A stretch of 5,678 bases of DNA, from assembly GCA_016793305.1 (NCBI GenBank), contig JAEUHU010000523.1, forward strand, positions 1 through 5,678. The letters are read 5' to 3'. Under the pieces are notes generated by a model. It saw nothing but the letters and a program-made list of their open reading frames with translations. It was not told where the DNA came from and did not search any database. A program made the translations under genes and the position numbers. Positions 5,539-5,678 of the stretch are shown in pieces (the stretch's first letter is position 1; every line of letters begins with the position of its first letter). Source of the DNA: Planctomycetota bacterium (GTDB taxonomy: Bacteria; Planctomycetota; UBA1135; UBA2386).

Positions 5539-5678
5539 GTGCGCTGCTTCGTCGCTCTCGATGTCCCTGCCCCCGTCTGCAACCACCTGGCCGAGGTGAC
5601 GAAGCCGCTGCGCACCCGCTACGACGTGAAGTGGGTGCACCCGTCGATGATGCACATGACGCTGGTGTTCGCCGGCGA
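5539..5678 (+). CDS. thpR: RNA 2',3'-cyclic phosphodiesterase (ThpR/LigT), N-terminal part
   Basis: The frame opens with GTG at 5539 and runs off the right edge after 46 complete codons. The start RCFVALDVPAPV matches the strongly conserved opening of the 2H phosphoesterase ThpR/LigT family (usually MRLFVALDLP). HMTLVFAG at 39-46 supplies the first of the two H-x-T-x catalytic motifs (His39, Thr41), preceded by the typical KWVHPSMMH segment. Family members hydrolyse 2',3'-cyclic phosphates to 2'-phosphates and can reversibly ligate 2'-5' RNA in vitro; full length is usually about 180-200 residues. The second H-x-T-x motif lies beyond the window. GTG is the best start because the conserved FVALD segment begins two residues later. 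No Shine-Dalgarno sequence is present, but a TACCAT box lies six bases upstream. It is 87 bases after the glycosylase tail and on the same strand. Confidence 0.88.
   Translation, partial: MRCFVALDVPAPVCNHLAEVTKPLRTRYDVKWVHPSMMHMTLVFAG

Overview
The window is very GC-rich with strong G/C preference at third codon positions, and its genes are short-spaced on both strands. It looks like chromosomal DNA of a high-GC bacterium. A planctomycete is my best guess, because the tRNA-dihydrouridine synthase has the variant motif set I associate with that phylum (VHPRT, GSGDLFSA, ARGCIGNPF, GRHRGG). A myxobacterium or another high-GC lineage is not excluded. TGA ends at least three of the genes, so the standard stop usage appears to hold.

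Layout, left to right: (1) 1-223, minus: the 5' end of a secreted protein with a signal peptide, cut by the window edge. (2) 373-1440, minus: a complete tRNA-dihydrouridine synthase. (3) 1570-2427, plus, divergent from dus: a class-II glutamine amidotransferase of the YafJ/EgtC type with an N-terminal Cys2 nucleophile. (4) 2440-4122, minus, convergent with the amidotransferase at a 12-base gap: a ProP/KgtP-like MFS transporter with a large extra periplasmic segment between TM9 and TM10. (5) 4210-4413, minus: a 67-residue protein resembling the YjfB 'putative motility protein' family. (6) 4531-5379, plus: an HhH-GPD DNA glycosylase of the AlkA type. Its frame continues past an in-frame TGA for 23 more recognisable codons to 5451. 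(7) 5539 to the right edge, plus: the start of an RNA 2',3'-cyclic phosphodiesterase (ThpR/LigT).

The genes do not form an obvious pathway. Dus, the glycosylase and ThpR all act on nucleic acids, but they are in separate transcription units and nothing ties them together beyond proximity. I see no CRISPR array, tRNA, rRNA, insertion sequence, phage gene or toxin-antitoxin pair. No gene-free stretch exceeds 300 bases; the longest is 149 bases (224-372).

Most worth a second look: the in-frame TGA inside the glycosylase, the periplasmic insert of the transporter, the isolated motility-family peptide, the two adjacent hairpins upstream of the glycosylase, and TANNNT boxes placed 6-11 bases before start codons that lack Shine-Dalgarno sequences, which would suit leaderless transcripts. 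I did not find convincing evidence of a new multi-gene system here.
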